Origin: Biscogniauxia marginata
Taxonomy: Eukaryota; Ascomycota; Sordariomycetes; Xylariales; Xylariaceae
Assembly: GCA_022695795.1 (NCBI GenBank)
Contig: MU404112.1
Span: forward strand, 205,493-269,492
Direction of reading: 5' to 3'
DNA: 64,000 nt
Shown: positions 1 to 10,983 of the stretch, piece by piece
Position numbering within the stretch: position 1 is the stretch's first letter
Layout: the number at the start of each line of letters is the position of its first letter
The notes under the pieces: model-generated
Database searches by the model: none
Told to the model about the DNA's origin: nothing
The model's input: the letters and a program-made list of their open reading frames with translations, nothing else
Program-made: the position numbers and the translations under genes

Positions 1-1343
1 ACGTTGGCTATACTACTGTTTCGGCACATCTATGTATTATGATGGATGATGCGGAACAATGCCATTCGATTGTGGTGGGAGGCGGAAACTAGGGCCGACG
101 ATGGTGGGTGCTTCTCATAGAGCTGTCTATACTTGAGGATTAACTTCGTATATAGATGGCTTGAGGCAATAGAGCTCGCTTCTCACTAGGTTTCAGTTTA
201 TCGGGGGGATGAATCCGGGAGTAACCTTGCAAGACTCTTTTTAAGTAGAAATAACTATTTTATATTTCCATCTAGGTATATTATCCAGCGATATACCATC
301 ACCTATGGAAGTTATCGTGACACATAGCTCGGGCTGATATATCTCGAATAGGGGCGAAACCCCCGTTGTTCTCAAGTTGCCGGAGTAGAGAGAGAGAGAG
401 AGAGAGAGAACAAACCAAAGAGGAATGATTCCTTGCTAATAGTCAGCTACCTTAAGGAGTCTGACACGAATATCGACAGCATACTGCATAACGGTCCTGA
501 TGAATAACCATGTTAGTCTTATGTGAAAACCAACGATATAAATATAAGTCGGGCTACAATGTTCAAAGATGATTTATTGAATTCAAGGGCAGGCCGTGCC
601 GCTAATGACAGTGGCTTACTCTGCAGGAGAAGGATTGAATAGACTCCTAGGTACTGATATGTAACCGAAAAGACGAGTGAGTAATGTGGTTTCTCGAACA
701 AGCACATGGTCCCGTCTCGGAACCCTAAAAATCTATCTTTCTCTCCAACTTTTTCTCTTTTCCCGTTTTTTCTTTTCCAAAGCTGAGTCTGGCCATTGCG
801 CCCAACCCAACATTTCAATTCGTCATAAGCGAAAACCTAAGCACCATCGTTGAGATTGCGTCATCTGAATCGTATTCTTTCTCATCCCAGAGAAATCGCC
901 CTGCTAAGTCAAGACTTCTAGTGTTGCTCTGGCCACCATCACTCCTGTCCCCCTGGGATTCCTGAAAACAACAAGCTCCCGCTTAGATAAGATACGCAAA
1001 CCGCTTCAAACCGCCATGCTTGCTCAAAGGGGTATATATGTAGAAGGAGAAAAAACTCGTGTGGCTCGACACGAGTTCGAAGGATATCCGTGAAGCAACT
1101 GATTGACAGAGTAGCCATCAATAAATAGCCACACTAATAAACAATAGATAATAATAAATAGATCGCACATTATATGTAAACAACTACGTCGAAGTTGTTC
1201 AGATCCTTCCAAGGCTGGAGTATGTACTGAATTAGATAAGTTCGTAACTATTGGATCGGAACGATAACCGCGGTGTGAGATATTCAAATCACATGTTGTT
1301 AAACCAACACATCTAAGCCACGTTAATTATGCGGTGTTTTGAT
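1..1343. other. gene-free stretch at left edge
   Basis: No reading frame here looks like a real gene; the longest is about 99 codons and resembles no family I know. The stretch holds one clear simple repeat, a GA microsatellite near 387-409. It presumably contains the 3' flank of the minus-strand SUN gene that ends at 1344. Genes lying outside the window could have their promoters or ends here. Confidence 0.6.
387..409. repeat. GA dinucleotide microsatellite
   Basis: About eleven uninterrupted AG units in non-coding DNA. Confidence 0.9.
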
Positions 1344-2872
1344 TTAAAACATGAGGCCGGCGGCCACAAGGGCAACAATGAGGCCAGCAACGGCAGAGCC
1401 ACCTTGGTGACTGACAGCACCATCATTCGTATTCGATTCGCTCGAGGCCTCATCATCTGTGCTAGTGGGTGTGGTAGCTGACGTCGGGGTAGCGCTAGGG
1501 GCAGACAACGAATAACTAGCAGTTCCATTTTGCTGGAAGACTCCACCAACGGAGACCGAGGCGACGGCATAGCCATGGGAACTCGAAGAGTCTAGGCTTG
1601 ATGACGTTGGGTAGAAGCTCGAGGAACTAACAATTGCCGACGAGCTCGTTGTTGCGCGGATAGACGAAGATGTTGATGAGCTCGTTGAGGTTGTTGATGT
1701 TGATGTTGATGTTGTTGCTGGGGTTGATGACGTGCTTGTCGACACTACAGAGCTAGTGCTAGAAGTCGTAGGATATGCGGTCGTGGATGGCTGGGCCTTA
1801 GCGCTCGAAGAGCTTGATGACTCGTCACCGCCTTCAGATCCATCCAGATTGTAGATCACTATGTTAGCCTTCTTGCCGCCAGTGGCAGTGACCACGCAGA
1901 AATCCGAACCGCCAGCGCCAGTAGCGGTGTCACCGCTGGAGACACCGTTGCCGTCGCAAGAACAAGGCAAGCCATTGCATCCTCCATCGGGACACTCGAT
2001 CTTCAGGCCAAAGCTCGGCTTGTCCGAAAAAAGGCTGGAACCTTGCCAGATAGGGTTCAGGCCAAGTTTAACATAGGTCGTGTCACCGACGGTATTTGCG
2101 CCAGCAACATAAGGAGCCCAGTTACCCATTGGCTTGGTTTCGTCCCCCCAGTGGCATCCCGTGTCCGAATCAACACCCGGCGGGTTGATGTAGTAGTGGG
2201 CAGCGATCTTGTCCCAGTAATCCTCACCAGGCACAGAGAGCGTCAGAGTGTCGTGGACATCGGCGGGAACAATCACGTCTTCGTTGCCTGGGGTCTGGGT
2301 CATGCAGAAAGAAACGACATCTCCGGCCTTGTTCACAGCGTCCACCTTGCCCGTGCCCTTGACACACCAGGGCTTGCTTTCGAAGGGGACCTCGATCTCG
2401 CCGTCGTTGCAGTAAATACCCCCACACTGTACCGCATTAGCAAGTCGTCACAAATAGGCGCCAGATAGCTACCAACCATAGAATCAGGGTAGGTATAATG
2501 AGTGTTCGGTTTCCACTGGGCCAGCACCTCGCCGGGTGGGCAAGCAAAGGGGCACCAAGTGCCATCGGCGCATTCTTGGTCGGGAGACATAGACCAGCCG
2601 CCGTTCATACCACTAGGAGTGATGGCGACAGCGCCCTTATCGCTGGGGAACTTGCACGTGCTACCGCCGCGCGCCTGGAGCTTCTGAGATCTTGGGTTAG
2701 AGGTCTCGTTGGAAGGAGTATGGCCGCGGAACGGGTCCCTCGCCTCGGGATGGAGGTGGTGTCGGTGGAAGTGCTGATGCTGGTGGTGATGTTGCGCGGC
2801 AGCTGTGTATGGCTGCGCAGCCAGCAGAAGGGCAGCCGACCCAACGGCGGCTTGGATGGTTGTGGTCTTCAT
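1344..2872 (-). CDS. SUN-family cell-wall protein, GPI-anchored
   Basis: Two exons, 2477-2872 and 1344-2426, joined across a 50-bp intron (2427-2476) with a TGCTAAT branch site; phase 0, 492 aa. The start at 2872 gives a signal peptide (residues 1 to about 26). A His-rich stretch follows (about 28-41), then a basic KLQAR site near 65-69 that could be a Kex2-type processing point. The Cys-rich SUN domain begins with CKFPSDKGAVAI at about 73 and runs to roughly 300, including CADGTWCPFACPPGE, YWDKIAAHYYINP and a CDGNG segment. A long Ser/Thr tail follows and the protein ends in a hydrophobic segment (AVAGLIVALVAAGLMF) typical of a GPI signal. SUN proteins (GH132; Sim1, Uth1 and Psu1 relatives) act on or in the glucan wall, in septation and growth. 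Family call is firm; enzymatic activity is inference. Confidence 0.9.
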
Positions 2873-5800
2873 GGCGATGCGCAACGGGTTGATCAAAAGA
2901 GTGTGGATCGCAAAAGCGATATTCAATAGCGATAGTCAGGACCAACAGGGCGATCGCGTCCTCAGGATTGCGAGCAAACGAGTGTATGCTATAAAAGAGC
3001 GAAAAGGAGACAAATCTCCCAAGCAAGAATGCCAAACGAATGTAAAGGAGAACGACGCGGAGGTGAGGAAATGGTAGAAAGGGTGAGGCCCGGAGCGGAG
3101 CAGAAAAGAAAAGGCGCTGAGGGTGATTCCTTCCGGCATGGTTAATTGACCACGGTACCTATAGGAGTACAGCGGTAGTTGCTTAGTACCTACAAGAGGT
3201 GCTAAACGCCGCCCCTTCAGCCCCAAGCTCCGTCAACGCGTTGACCAAGACATGGAGCAGGAGACGATCGACAATTCGCCATGGCCAAATTCAGGCTAGG
3301 AGGAATCAATTAACGGATCGCGCAGAAAATAAGAGCCAATAGGAGTTGACCGACGGATCTGCTAGTGCCAGAAACGAAATTACTATGTTCCAATGAATCG
3401 CCAAGACACCCACTAAAGCATCCATCAAACTGGTCTAAGCTACTTATAGTTAGCACGTCAAGTTGTAAGTACTGGCCTGAGCGCTCTTACTATAAGGTAG
3501 GTACTTACATGTAGGTAAGTATACAAGTACCTAACTAATTAGCCCCGTAGGTACTTACAGCATTCTTCTGTCTCTCTCCTCCTATGTACCTACATATATT
3601 TAAAAGGTAGATCTGTGTTGTGAGGAGCAGGGTGTGCGAATACCTGCCTATTCACCTATGTAGTTAAGAAGTTAAATTGTATACTCCAAGTTTGGGGTAG
3701 TAATATGCGTTGTTGCATATATTACATGTCCGTCGGAGCTCAGGCCCACGTCTATAAAACCATGCGATATTTTCAGTCCTTGGTTACTGCGGTACTTTAA
3801 TGCAATGTTCCCGTTCGCTCACCCTGCTGCAACGCTGTAATGTACCTGCGCTGACCGACACTGACTGTACATACAACGAAGGCGCCTAGCGTTGGAATAC
3901 ATCGACCGAGCGTGGTGTGTGAAATGTTTCTCTTTGGCCCATTTCTAGTTCCAGCCAATCAATTCGTGGTTTCCTGTCAGCATCCGGGATGCGTCAACGT
4001 GCGGTTGCACCAGGTATTTTACTACATGCAGGTACCGTAAGTTAATAATATGGGGGAGATCAATATGCATACATGTACTCAGGTATGTATCTACCTAGGT
4101 ACATATGTGTGTACCTACATATGAGTGGGTATAAAAGCTTACTTGGTTAAGCGTCGAGAGATCTCTGAGTGCTTTAGGCAATAAATCATCGTTTCATTCC
4201 CCCCTGAGAATTATTATAACCACACTTTTCTCTCTCCCCCAGCTGTCCAAGTCCCAAGTCCAGTGCGGGAAATGCAAAGCTATTATCGCGGGCGAAGAGT
4301 GAATAACGGATCGGCATTGCCAACCTGATTTGGTCGATATACAGCATGGACCTCAGGTTTACTGTAAGGTGTTACGCGCAGAATCTCAATTTAACAAGAG
4401 GCGTTCAGGGACATTTCGACCATTATAGATCTCTCCCAAGGGAAAATTTCTCGCCTATCGTCGGAGCAAGGACAGCGAAGTACTAACGCCAAAGTATCAA
4501 TCGGTAATTTCTAGTTGCCGTGCATTCAATATGCTACCTATCCGCCAATACCACCCTATTGCCAGTTATTGTCTCTCCTATTCGACAACTCAGAAGGTGA
4601 AGAGGGGTTTAGATTACACGCGCTTCAGGTCTCGGCTTCAAGTTGGCTTGCCATAGTCTATAATATCCCGAGTCGGGGTTGGTTCTAAGGAGGTAGGTAA
4701 AACATAGGCAATTGAGCCAGAGTACAAGTAAATACCCTCCTCAACTTACACATGTTCCGCTTGACTTACTACATAATGTGGTGAGTCGAGTTGTTCAATA
4801 TCTCAGTATTAGTGCTACCTACGGCTTGTTCGGTGGAAAATAAAGTGACCACAGCCTTTAAGTCATCACCGAACTACATATAGGTGTCGCAACAACGAAA
4901 TTACGCCTATAATGGTCACTTCCATAGGTAAATATATTATCCACTAGCGGCCGTTTTATTGGATACATGTACAAGATTGCCTCGGCCAACATATGCCGCC
5001 CGGATACTAACCCAACCCAAGCTAATACGTCCGTTCAAATAAAAAAAAGTGTTCAGGCGAGTTTTCAGTGTTAACATTAGAGTTGAAAGACTTTCCTATT
5101 TAGGTAGGCATGAGAGTAAACTCGGCTTTAGTCATTAAACTCAAGCGCCTCGGAAGCAACATAGCGAATTGCCCTTGTATGTAATCGCCCAAGTTAGCCA
5201 CTTGCGCCGGGTTGAGAACGACCTATGCACCGTAGATAGTATTCTATAACCGAGACACCAATAAACAGTCGCTACATCTAGTGCCGAAAGTCCTAGATCT
5301 AATATATAATACTTTATTCTTATGAAGTACTTAATATCATTTGGGTGTTTTGCGATGATTCTCTTAACATAGGTACCTATTCCATTAAGTTGATAAAGCA
5401 CGAGCCTTAGCTGTACACGCCTGGTCTATGGCTTGATAACAGTTTTGCCAATTCTACTAACATTATAACAATGATGATATTAATTATAGATGAAAGGCGC
5501 ATGCCTTTTTTTTTCTTTTCTTAACGATAAGCTAGTTTCAACACCAATGAGAGTTACTGTGTCCGTGGCATAGTAGAGTCGCTTATCGAGAGTATTTGGG
5601 GGCAGGATAAGCGCAGCCACTCTCGTGATTGGCTCACTGGAAGTTATTAAAAAAAAAAAGGGCTCCTGGCGTCTAAGCAAGGGAGAGCGGTCGACCTGAT
5701 TGGCGGTCGAGATATTTTTAACATCCTACGCCACGATGGCCATCCTCCCGGCTGTCCAGTCGGCCGCCTCTACGATATCCACAATTTGGCCTCCCCTACC

Positions 5801-6264
5801 TTACCTACCAATCGCTCGCCGGACGGCGGACCCGGCAAGCTGGACTTCCGTCCTCCCACAGCCTCCCGGAATGGTGATTTCCCTTGGGGACTGACAACGC
5901 AGCTGAGGCCGTTGGCAGACGGGACTGACTCTCTCGCTGCGCATCGAATGTTTGTTTGCCTGTTGGGCCATGTCGCTCGAAACATCATCATGAGGATTCG
6001 CAGGTTGCGGATGTATATAAAGACTCGAGTGTGTTCTCATCATGGGGACTAATACTCCCTCACCATCACCAAGAACTAGGTAATACATACAAACATCTCC
6101 TTCGAACATCTCCTATTTTCCGTCATAATTTTCCACCTTTTACTTATTCCTTAATTCTCTAGAGGATCTTCTCCATTTCCCCCCAATTTTCTTCCTTCAG
6201 ATCTGTCGTACCTTTGCATTCCTCGTTATTGGAACCCCCCTTCAATAATTCCTAAGTCTGCAAG
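2873..6264. other. 3.4 kb intergenic stretch
   Basis: No supportable gene. The DNA is AT-rich and carries many copies of AGGTAGGTAC/ACCTAGGT-like words, for example at 3495-3516 and 4091-4102, plus short A/T runs. The left part is the upstream region of the divergently placed SUN gene. The right 250 bp is the leader and promoter of the cupin gene at 6265. Confidence 0.6.
6014..6021 (+). promoter_or_regulatory. TATA-like box upstream of the cupin gene
   Basis: TATATAAA lies 244 bp before the start codon at 6265. A CT-rich leader, typical of well-expressed fungal genes, separates the two. Assignment is by sequence only. Confidence 0.45.
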
Positions 6265-7107
6265 ATGCTCAAGTCCGCTACCATTACCGCCGTCCTGGCC
6301 TTCTGCGCCGTCTGCTCCGCGGCGCCGCAATTCGCAACTACCTCCCCTTCTTCCTCGCCCGCAGCCCCTACTGAGACATCCTCCTCCTCCTCCGCCACAA
6401 CCGCCACTTCCACTTCCACCCCCACGTCCCCACCGCCGTCCGGCGCCCTCGCCGGCCTCTCCAAGACGCAGCAGATCCTCCTGTCGGACCTGCGCGTCGA
6501 CGCGCTCAACGACGTGCTCAAGGACGACGCGGACTTCGTGTTCGACTTCGGCGCGGCGCGCAAGTCGGGCCCCGGCGAGGGCGGCGAGATCGTGCAGGCG
6601 AACCGCAAGACGTTCCCGGCCCTGACCGGCAGCGGCGTCGGCATGGCGGTCGGGTTCCTGGGCCCGTGCGGGTTCAACACGCCGCACGTGCACAACCGGG
6701 CGACGGAGCTGCTCGTCGTGACCAAGGGCACGGTCGTGTCGGAGATGATCCTCGAGAACGGCGCGGTCGCCGCCGCCGCCGACGACGATGGGAAATCCGG
6801 GCCGCGCAGCGTCACGAACACGATAGCCGAGCTCCAGGCCACGCCCTTCTACCCGGGCAGCCTGCACTCGCAGTTCAACCCGTCCTGCGACGACGCCGTC
6901 TTCGTCGCGCCCTTCTCCAGCGACGACCCCGGCGTCGAGACCATGGCCCAGGCGTACCTGGCGCTCGGCGTCGACACAGTGCGCGCCGCCGCCGGCAACC
7001 AGATCGACGGCGCCGACGTGGACAGGTTCCGCGGCCTGCTGAGCGAGAACGTCGCGCTCGGCGTCGAGGAGTGCCTCCGGACCTGCGGGATCGAGAAGCG
7101 CAAGTAG
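6265..7107 (+). CDS. secreted germin/spherulin-1-like cupin protein
   Basis: Intronless, 280 aa. Residues 1-20 form a signal peptide with likely cleavage at SAA/PQF. Residues 23-58 are a Ser/Thr/Pro linker, probably O-glycosylated. The rest is a germin-type cupin: GFNTPHVHNRATE supplies metal ligands His141, His143 and Glu148, and His201 in the LHSQFNPSC strand completes the usual 3-His/1-Glu site. It is therefore predicted to be an extracellular metal-binding cupin like Physarum spherulin-1. Germins may have oxalate oxidase or superoxide dismutase activity, but that cannot be read from the sequence. The gene is very GC-rich at third positions compared with its AT-rich surroundings, which is why long antisense frames also stay open. 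Confidence 0.88.
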   Translation: MLKSATITAVLAFCAVCSAAPQFATTSPSSSPAAPTETSSSSSATTATSTSTPTSPPPSGALAGLSKTQQILLSDLRVDALNDVLKDDADFVFDFGAARKSGPGEGGEIVQANRKTFPALTGSGVGMAVGFLGPCGFNTPHVHNRATELLVVTKGTVVSEMILENGAVAAAADDDGKSGPRSVTNTIAELQATPFYPGSLHSQFNPSCDDAVFVAPFSSDDPGVETMAQAYLALGVDTVRAAAGNQIDGADVDRFRGLLSENVALGVEECLRTCGIEKRK

Positions 7108-9126
7108 GGTGACCGGACAAACGACAAGAGGAGAAAGAGAGGTGAAGAAGGGGGGAGGGGGGGCAGGTTGTTTGTTGGAAAAGGAATTCGAGTTCGGACG
7201 CGATGTTGTCTAGGTTTTCTACCTAGTGGTGGGCTTTAATTTGGTACCAGGTGGGATTTGTCCCCGAGGCCGGATAGGGGTTGGTCGAGTGCATTTGCGG
7301 GAGCGGCGTTTTAAGCATAGATTATACGGAGTTTTCTGATTTAGGGGCATCTAGAGACACTTTAGTTTAAATTATTACTGTTTTATGGATATAAGCAGGC
7401 CCCCCCCTTTTCTAAGGATATAAATTTATCTCCCTTACACTAGAATATCGCCCATCCTTAAAAGTGGCTTAGAATAAAATCGCAATATGGAAGTGTTTTA
7501 AAGGACACCTTGTCTATCTATTTAATTTCGTTCTATTTCTGTTATCCCTTTCTTTATAGCAGAACTACCACAAATTAAAGACACGCTTCGTATTAACCTC
7601 GGGGGGGGCCTTTACAGTGACATTAGGCACCTGATAAATGAGATCCGTGAGGCATAGGAACGATATAATACATACGTGTTTAGTTATACATAATTATCCA
7701 AGCAACACAGCACCCCAATCCTCCAAACTCACAGCTCTACGCGGAAGCGGGAGGAAATAAAGGCGATCGCCGCATCCTCGATTCTCGGGGGGGTGGGGGG
7801 GGGTCTGGTACATATACCTACCTACCTACTTACTGTACATTGTAGATCCGACCTCCCAGAGTAAATCATCGATCACCCACCCCCAAACCAACCCGAACCA
7901 ACTGACAGTCTATCAGGGTTCATCTCATAACTTCTCTGTCGATCGAGTCGATCCAATGATCAGCACAGAGGAAAAAAAAAAAAAAAAGATCAAAAATTTT
8001 CAGGCTTCCCCACTGAAGATCAGGAAAACGCGCCGGGTTGTCCGTCCGTCGATCGAGAAAGTGTGACAGAAAAAAAGGGGGAGGAGTTCCAAACTAGCCG
8101 ACAACGACAACGACAACGACGAAGATTATTTATTTGTTTGTTCACTCTGCGTAAATTGGCCGTTGTGGGTAAGTCGTGCGAGTGATTTCAAAGGTATACA
8201 TGTATAGACAGGCGCCTGGATCTGGATCCCGCAATAGCTACCTACCTATTATACCTCTATCTATACATGTTACACTAGGGGGTTTATTCATCCCCACTCC
8301 CTCCCATAAACCTGTAAGCTGTTTTCATCCTCCTCCTCCCCCTTCTTTTCTTTTTTGCTATTATGGCAAGGCGCGGAAAATCGGGAAGAGTCGAATATGA
8401 AAAGTAATCTAGAGCACGTATGGAGTTGTCTAAAATCGAGATATAAAAGTTACAGGTCTGGTATACGATGACCTGCAGGGCCATGACATGGTAAAAGCGG
8501 TTGGAGCATCCTTTTATAAATCGTATCTTTTCCATTGCACCCGTTATTACCCAAGGTAGCCATACTCATGTAACAAATTTCGGCACTATAATATCGAGCA
8601 AAATACCTGGTCCCTCAGCGACTGTAAGCACAATTACCGCAATTTTCCAAAAGTCTGCTCCATCGAGGTCCTCGTCGATGACGCTTAAGAGACCGCGGCA
8701 CTCGCCACATACCTTACTCTGTAGTTTCGTTGCCTCACCGCCATGCATAGCACCTATTGATTATCTTTGTAATATCACGACAACGACTTGTATTTGGGTA
8801 CATTCACATACGAATCCGGGGGCAGAGTTTTTGTTTCTTTCAAAACTACGCCGTAGTAGTTTATTTTCATTATGCACCTGTGTGTACGTGTGTACCTTTT
8901 TCTGGTATAGCGATCTCTTGGGATCTAGGTATCATTGATGGCAAAAGCAAAAGCCCTTAAAACATGAACAGACAACCCCCCTGCCCCCTTAATCCCGGGG
9001 ACACCAAAATGCTGTTCTCTTCGAACATATTTCAGTCATATTTCCCAACACATCAACAACCGAACGAGAGAGAGAGAGGAAGATCCGGATTGTTCTAGGA
9101 AAAGCGAGCATGCGAAAAATACCCCT
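7108..9126. other. 2.0 kb spacer between convergent genes
   Basis: No supportable gene. It contains C- and G-runs (around 7401-7408 and 7787-7803), a GACAAC repeat at 8099-8121 and ACCTACCT words near 7817-7830. The left part (about 7330-7620) is markedly AT-rich. Both flanking genes end into this spacer. Confidence 0.6.
8099..8121. repeat. GACAAC short tandem repeat
   Basis: About four units of the hexamer GACAAC/CAACGA in non-coding DNA. Confidence 0.8.
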
Positions 9127-10983
9127 TTATACCTTCTCTTCGACCGTATTGTCGACAAGGGCCTTGTCGTCGTGGGTGTGGTGCATCTCGGAGGCGAAGG
9201 TGTGGCTGGGCCGCCACTTAGCCGAGAGGCGCGGGCTGACCTCCGCCATACACATATCGGCCTGCTCGAGGGACAGGCCCTTGAGCTCGGGAACGAGGAA
9301 GTAGGCGAAGGTGACACTGAGACAGCAGAGCGAGCCCCATAGGAAGAACACCTTCGGGCCCAGGTTGGCCTGGTCGGCACCTACGAGGTAGGGAGTAATG
9401 ACCGCTGTTCGATCATTTTGTCAGCAATCCATAGGGTCTTGAAGGGGGGAACGAATGAGGAGAAGGGCAGGTTTTCTCACCAATTATCGTGTTCCAGAAC
9501 CAGTTCGAAGCGGTCGAGATACCAACACCGCGAGATCGGATCGCCAGGGGGAAGGCCTCGCCAACGACGACCCATGCGGTGGGACCCCAGGTGGTGGCGA
9601 AGAAAGCGATGTTGATACAGATAAACGCGACCAGAGCCTTGACAGCGTTGTCATTGTGGGCTTCAAGACGGCCGGCAGTGACTCCCAGGGCGGCGACGAT
9701 GAACTGGCAGACGATCATGCCTAGGCCACCGCCAAGTAGCAAAGCACGACGACCTAACTTCTCGATGGCGACGAAAGAGATGGGCGTCGACAAGACGTTG
9801 ACGAGCGTCGTGATCAGGGAAATGAGGAACGGGTTGGAAATAGTGCCGAGTTGCGTGAAGAAAGGGGGGCCGAAGTAGAAAATAAAATTTATACCTTAGC
9901 TTAGGGTCAGCTTACGGTTGTCTTAGGAGTAGCTTAGGGGTAGCTTACCGGTCAGCTGCTGTGAAAGCTGCAGTCCAGCGCCCAGTATAGTCCGGCGTAT
10001 AGGACTATTGCCCTTCCGAAGAGAGCCCTTTAAACATGCCGTCCATGAACCAACGTAGTTAGTCGGAGCGATATTCTGCATTTCGAACTCGTGGTTGGCC
10101 ACGATTTCGGCGAGTTCGTCCTTGATATAGTCCGAGTCTTGGGGCTGGCCGCGCACGTAGGCGAGAGCCTTGGCAGCCTCCTCGATCTTGCCCTTCTTGA
10201 CAAAGTAACGGGGGGACTCGGGGAGGATAAACAGACCGATACCGAGGATGAGAGCCCAGAGGAACTGAACGCCGATGGGGATCCGGTAGGAGCCCGAGTC
10301 GGGGCGGTGCTGCGTGGCGTAGACGACACAGTTGGCTAGGAGAATGCCGATAGTGATGCAGAACTGGTAACCGGAGACCATGGCACCACGGACCTTCTTG
10401 GGAGCGATCTCGGACATGTACAGGATGACGACAGCGGAGATGAAACCCACACCACCGCCGGCAATCAGACGACCGAAGACGAAGAGGACCTCCTGGTTGG
10501 TGCTGGAAATCTGCATGATACATCCAGCAGTGAAGACGAAGCAGCCCATGATGATGGTAGGACGCCGGCCGATGAAGTCTGCAATATCACCGCCGATGAG
10601 GGCGCCAAAGAAGGTACCGCAGGACAGGATCGACGTGAAGAGGGACTGGGTGGCAGAGGGCAGCACGAAATCCTCCTTAGCAACGCCGATGGGGGCACCG
10701 ATCGTGCCGTCGGCGTTGACATGGTTGTAGTCGTAGGGGATTCCAGTGTATAGGGTAATGAAGTAGGGCATGGCAAGCACGCCGCCCATCCAACCTGGAA
10801 TAGCCATTGTTAGTGGTGCAAAGCCGGCTTGTGCAGCAGGGCCTACTCGAGCTTACCGGTGTCATATCCGAAGAAGATGCCACCGAAGGCAGCGAAGGCG
10901 CATATGAGATAGGCCTTGACGGTGACGGGAGCCTCGATGCGCGAGACGTCGGCCGTACCCTCAACAATTGCACCACCAGCCAT
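9127..10983 (-). CDS. MFS sugar (hexose) transporter
   Basis: Four exons: 10857-10983, 9949-10794, 9481-9894 and 9127-9404. Introns are 62, 54 and 76 bp, and the joined frame gives 554 aa. It is a 12-helix major facilitator of the sugar porter type: FFGYDTGWMGG in helix 1, DFIGRRPT (115-122) in the loop between helices 2 and 3, RLIAGGGVGFIS, PESPRYFVKKG (234-244) ending the first half, QQLTGINFIFYFG in helix 7, and a C-terminal PELKGLSLEQ motif. It should import glucose or a related hexose across the plasma membrane. It most resembles fungal high-affinity glucose transporters, but the exact substrate is inference. The 54-bp second intron is built of near-repeats of AGCTTAGGGG (see findings). 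Confidence 0.92.
9895..9948 (-). repeat. internally repetitive intron in the hexose transporter gene
   Basis: On the plus strand this 54-bp intron reads as about five degenerate units of 10-12 bp based on AGCTTAGGGG/AGCTTACCGG. Both the GTAAGC donor and the CTAAG acceptor lie inside units. Confidence 0.7.

Noticed and set aside
519..818. 99-codon minus-strand frame near the left edge
   Set aside because: No family features, unusual composition, AT-rich surroundings.
6226..6867. Antisense frames of 196-213 codons over the cupin gene
   Set aside because: They exist because the sense gene is extremely GC-rich; translations are low-complexity Arg/Gly/Ala with no features.
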